From NCBI GenBank assembly GCA_945877885.1, contig CAMCSI010000078.1:1-6538 (forward strand): 6,538 nucleotides of DNA, in the 5' to 3' direction. The notes beneath the pieces were generated by a model. The model was given only the letters and a program-made list of their open reading frames with translations, had not been told where the DNA came from and made no database searches. How positions within the stretch are numbered: position 1 is the first letter of the stretch; every line of letters starts with the position of its first letter. This document shows, piece by piece, positions 5,728-6,538 of this stretch. The translations under genes were made by a program, and so were the position numbers. Source of the DNA: Chlamydia trachomatis. Lineage in GTDB: Bacteria; Chlamydiota; Chlamydiia; Chlamydiales; 2-12-FULL-49-11.

Positions 5728-6276
5728 ATGATAGACTTTAATAGCATAGAATATTTTTTCACAAAACAAGATAGATATAGTATAGCCCTTGATTTAAGCA
5801 CTAAAAAACCTTTAAATCCCCCTATAGCGATAAAGGTATCTATTGCCCCAACTGAGGTGAAAAAGGTAGCAAAACCCTCTGCTAAAATCGAAGAAAGTCC
5901 CCTACTGAAAAAAGATCAATTTTACTCCGATTGGGAAGAAAAATATAAAAAACTACAAGCATCTAATTTACTTGCTGTAAAACCCTTTAATAAACATGCA
6001 CTTTTTGTGATTGAAAAAGGGGATCCAGAAGAGTTTGCGATGCAAATAAGCGATGCAGTAAATTCTCGAATCATGAAAACAACCTTTGTCACCTTAACAA
6101 CCCTACTTGATGATTTAATCGCAGAACACAACCCATCTCACTTAATTTTAAAAAGCACCATTTATAACACTTCAAATCTTCCCTCCATTGAATTTGATGA
6201 TCTTAAAGAAATCAAAAGTGACTTAGAAAAAAAGAGGGTTTTTTGGAATCTTTTAAAAGAGAAGCTTAAAAACTAA
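5728..6276 (+). CDS. Hypothetical protein, 182 residues, between ftsY and priA; possible HolD (Pol III psi)-like fold
   Basis: The N-terminus (1-30) is short and aromatic-rich. A Pro/Lys-rich linker (30-62) follows, then a helix with W69 (about 63-80). A compact C-terminal domain (88-182) has an apparent alternation: strand ALFVIE (91-96), acidic helix, strand TTFVTL (118-123), helix LLDDLIAEHNP, strand SHLILKS (137-143), and a last helix containing DLEKKRVFWNLLKEKL (165-180). Strands alternating with helices and ending in a K-R-x-x-W-x-x-L-K helix recall the reduced uracil-glycosylase-like fold of HolD/psi proteins, as remembered from the family. This is weak inference. AAGGA at 5722-5726 is too close (1 nt) to the ATG, so the effective ribosome site is probably TAAGGA at 5712-5717 inside the end of ftsY, 10 nt upstream, implying translational coupling. 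priA starts 16 nt after its stop. No signal peptide or membrane segment. Confidence 0.85.
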   Translation: MIDFNSIEYFFTKQDRYSIALDLSTKKPLNPPIAIKVSIAPTEVKKVAKPSAKIEESPLLKKDQFYSDWEEKYKKLQASNLLAVKPFNKHALFVIEKGDPEEFAMQISDAVNSRIMKTTFVTLTTLLDDLIAEHNPSHLILKSTIYNTSNLPSIEFDDLKEIKSDLEKKRVFWNLLKEKLKN

Positions 6277-6292
6277 AACCAGGAAACTTAAG

Positions 6293-6538
6293 ATGCCCCT
6301 TTATGTGACTGTACTTTTAGATAAAGGGTTAAATAAACCCCTCACCTATTTAGTTCCTGATCATTTAAAAGAGCGGGCAAAAGAGGGAGCGCGTGTCTTT
6401 GTACCCCTTCAAAAAAGATCGGCAAAAGGGACCATTTTATCACTACTTGAAAAAGCACCAAAGTATAGCGTTAAAGAAGTGACGGAAGTGATCTCTGAAG
6501 AGCTCATTAATACCGATTTAAAAAAACTTGCCGGGTGG
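6293..6538 (+). CDS. priA: Primosomal protein N' (PriA replication-restart helicase), N-terminal part
   Basis: PriA recognises stalled or repaired forks and reloads the replicative helicase. Only 82 residues are inside the window, covering the 3'-DNA-binding domain. The hallmark is the family's N-terminal beta pattern: a short strand (YVTVLLDKGL), then NKPLTYLVPDHL (14-25, compare the family's FDYLLP), then EGARVFVPLQKRSAKGTI (31-48, compare the family's G.RV.VPFG....G.V). The helicase motifs and zinc-binding cysteines lie beyond the right edge. The ATG has AGGA (6281-6284) 8 nt upstream and follows the 182-residue gene by 16 nt, so it is probably the third gene of the ftsY operon. The call rests on a short but characteristic segment. 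Confidence 0.85.
   Translation, partial: MPLYVTVLLDKGLNKPLTYLVPDHLKERAKEGARVFVPLQKRSAKGTILSLLEKAPKYSVKEVTEVISEELINTDLKKLAGW

Noticed and set aside
5922..6131. Minus-strand open frame within the 182-residue gene.
   Set aside because: It is antisense to a gene with good spacing in an operon, and its composition is that of a shadow frame.

Overview
The window looks like chromosome from an AT-rich Gram-negative bacterium, most likely an environmental or amoeba-associated member of the Chlamydiota. The main reason is the sucC / ftsY neighbourhood. As I recall, these two genes are divergent neighbours in Chlamydia genomes, whereas in gammaproteobacteria ftsY sits with ftsE/ftsX and sucC with sucA/sucB. 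A Sel1-like-repeat protein and a coiled-coil protein with one hydrophobic segment also fit a host-associated chlamydia. No search was run, so the taxonomic call is an inference.

Layout: (1) 1-1068, minus: N-terminal 356 residues of SucC (succinyl-CoA synthetase beta), cut by the window's left edge. (2) 1162-3171, minus: a 669-residue Sel1-like-repeat protein. A stem-loop overlaps its stop codon. (3) 3172-3337: a divergent regulatory region. (4) 3338-4282, plus: a 314-residue coiled-coil protein with a hydrophobic segment and an unusual C-terminal tail. (5) 4297-4671, minus: a 124-residue orphan protein, rich in arginine and without any lysine, convergent with the previous gene. (6) 4672-4824: a second divergent intergenic region with a promoter and a 15-bp palindrome. 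(7) 4825-6538, plus: an apparent operon of ftsY, a 182-residue protein whose C-terminal half resembles HolD (DNA polymerase III psi), and the first 82 residues of PriA, cut by the right edge.

The outer genes are housekeeping: TCA cycle, SRP-dependent membrane targeting, and replication restart. The three genes in the middle (1162-4671) have no recognised housekeeping role, each appears to have its own control region, and at least one is clearly more AT-rich. I read this stretch as an accessory insertion between sucC and ftsY that may encode host-interaction factors. The best leads are the lysine-free protein, the PP1-docking-like tail (GILK plus KRFHF) of the 314-residue protein, and the possible psi-like subunit between ftsY and priA.
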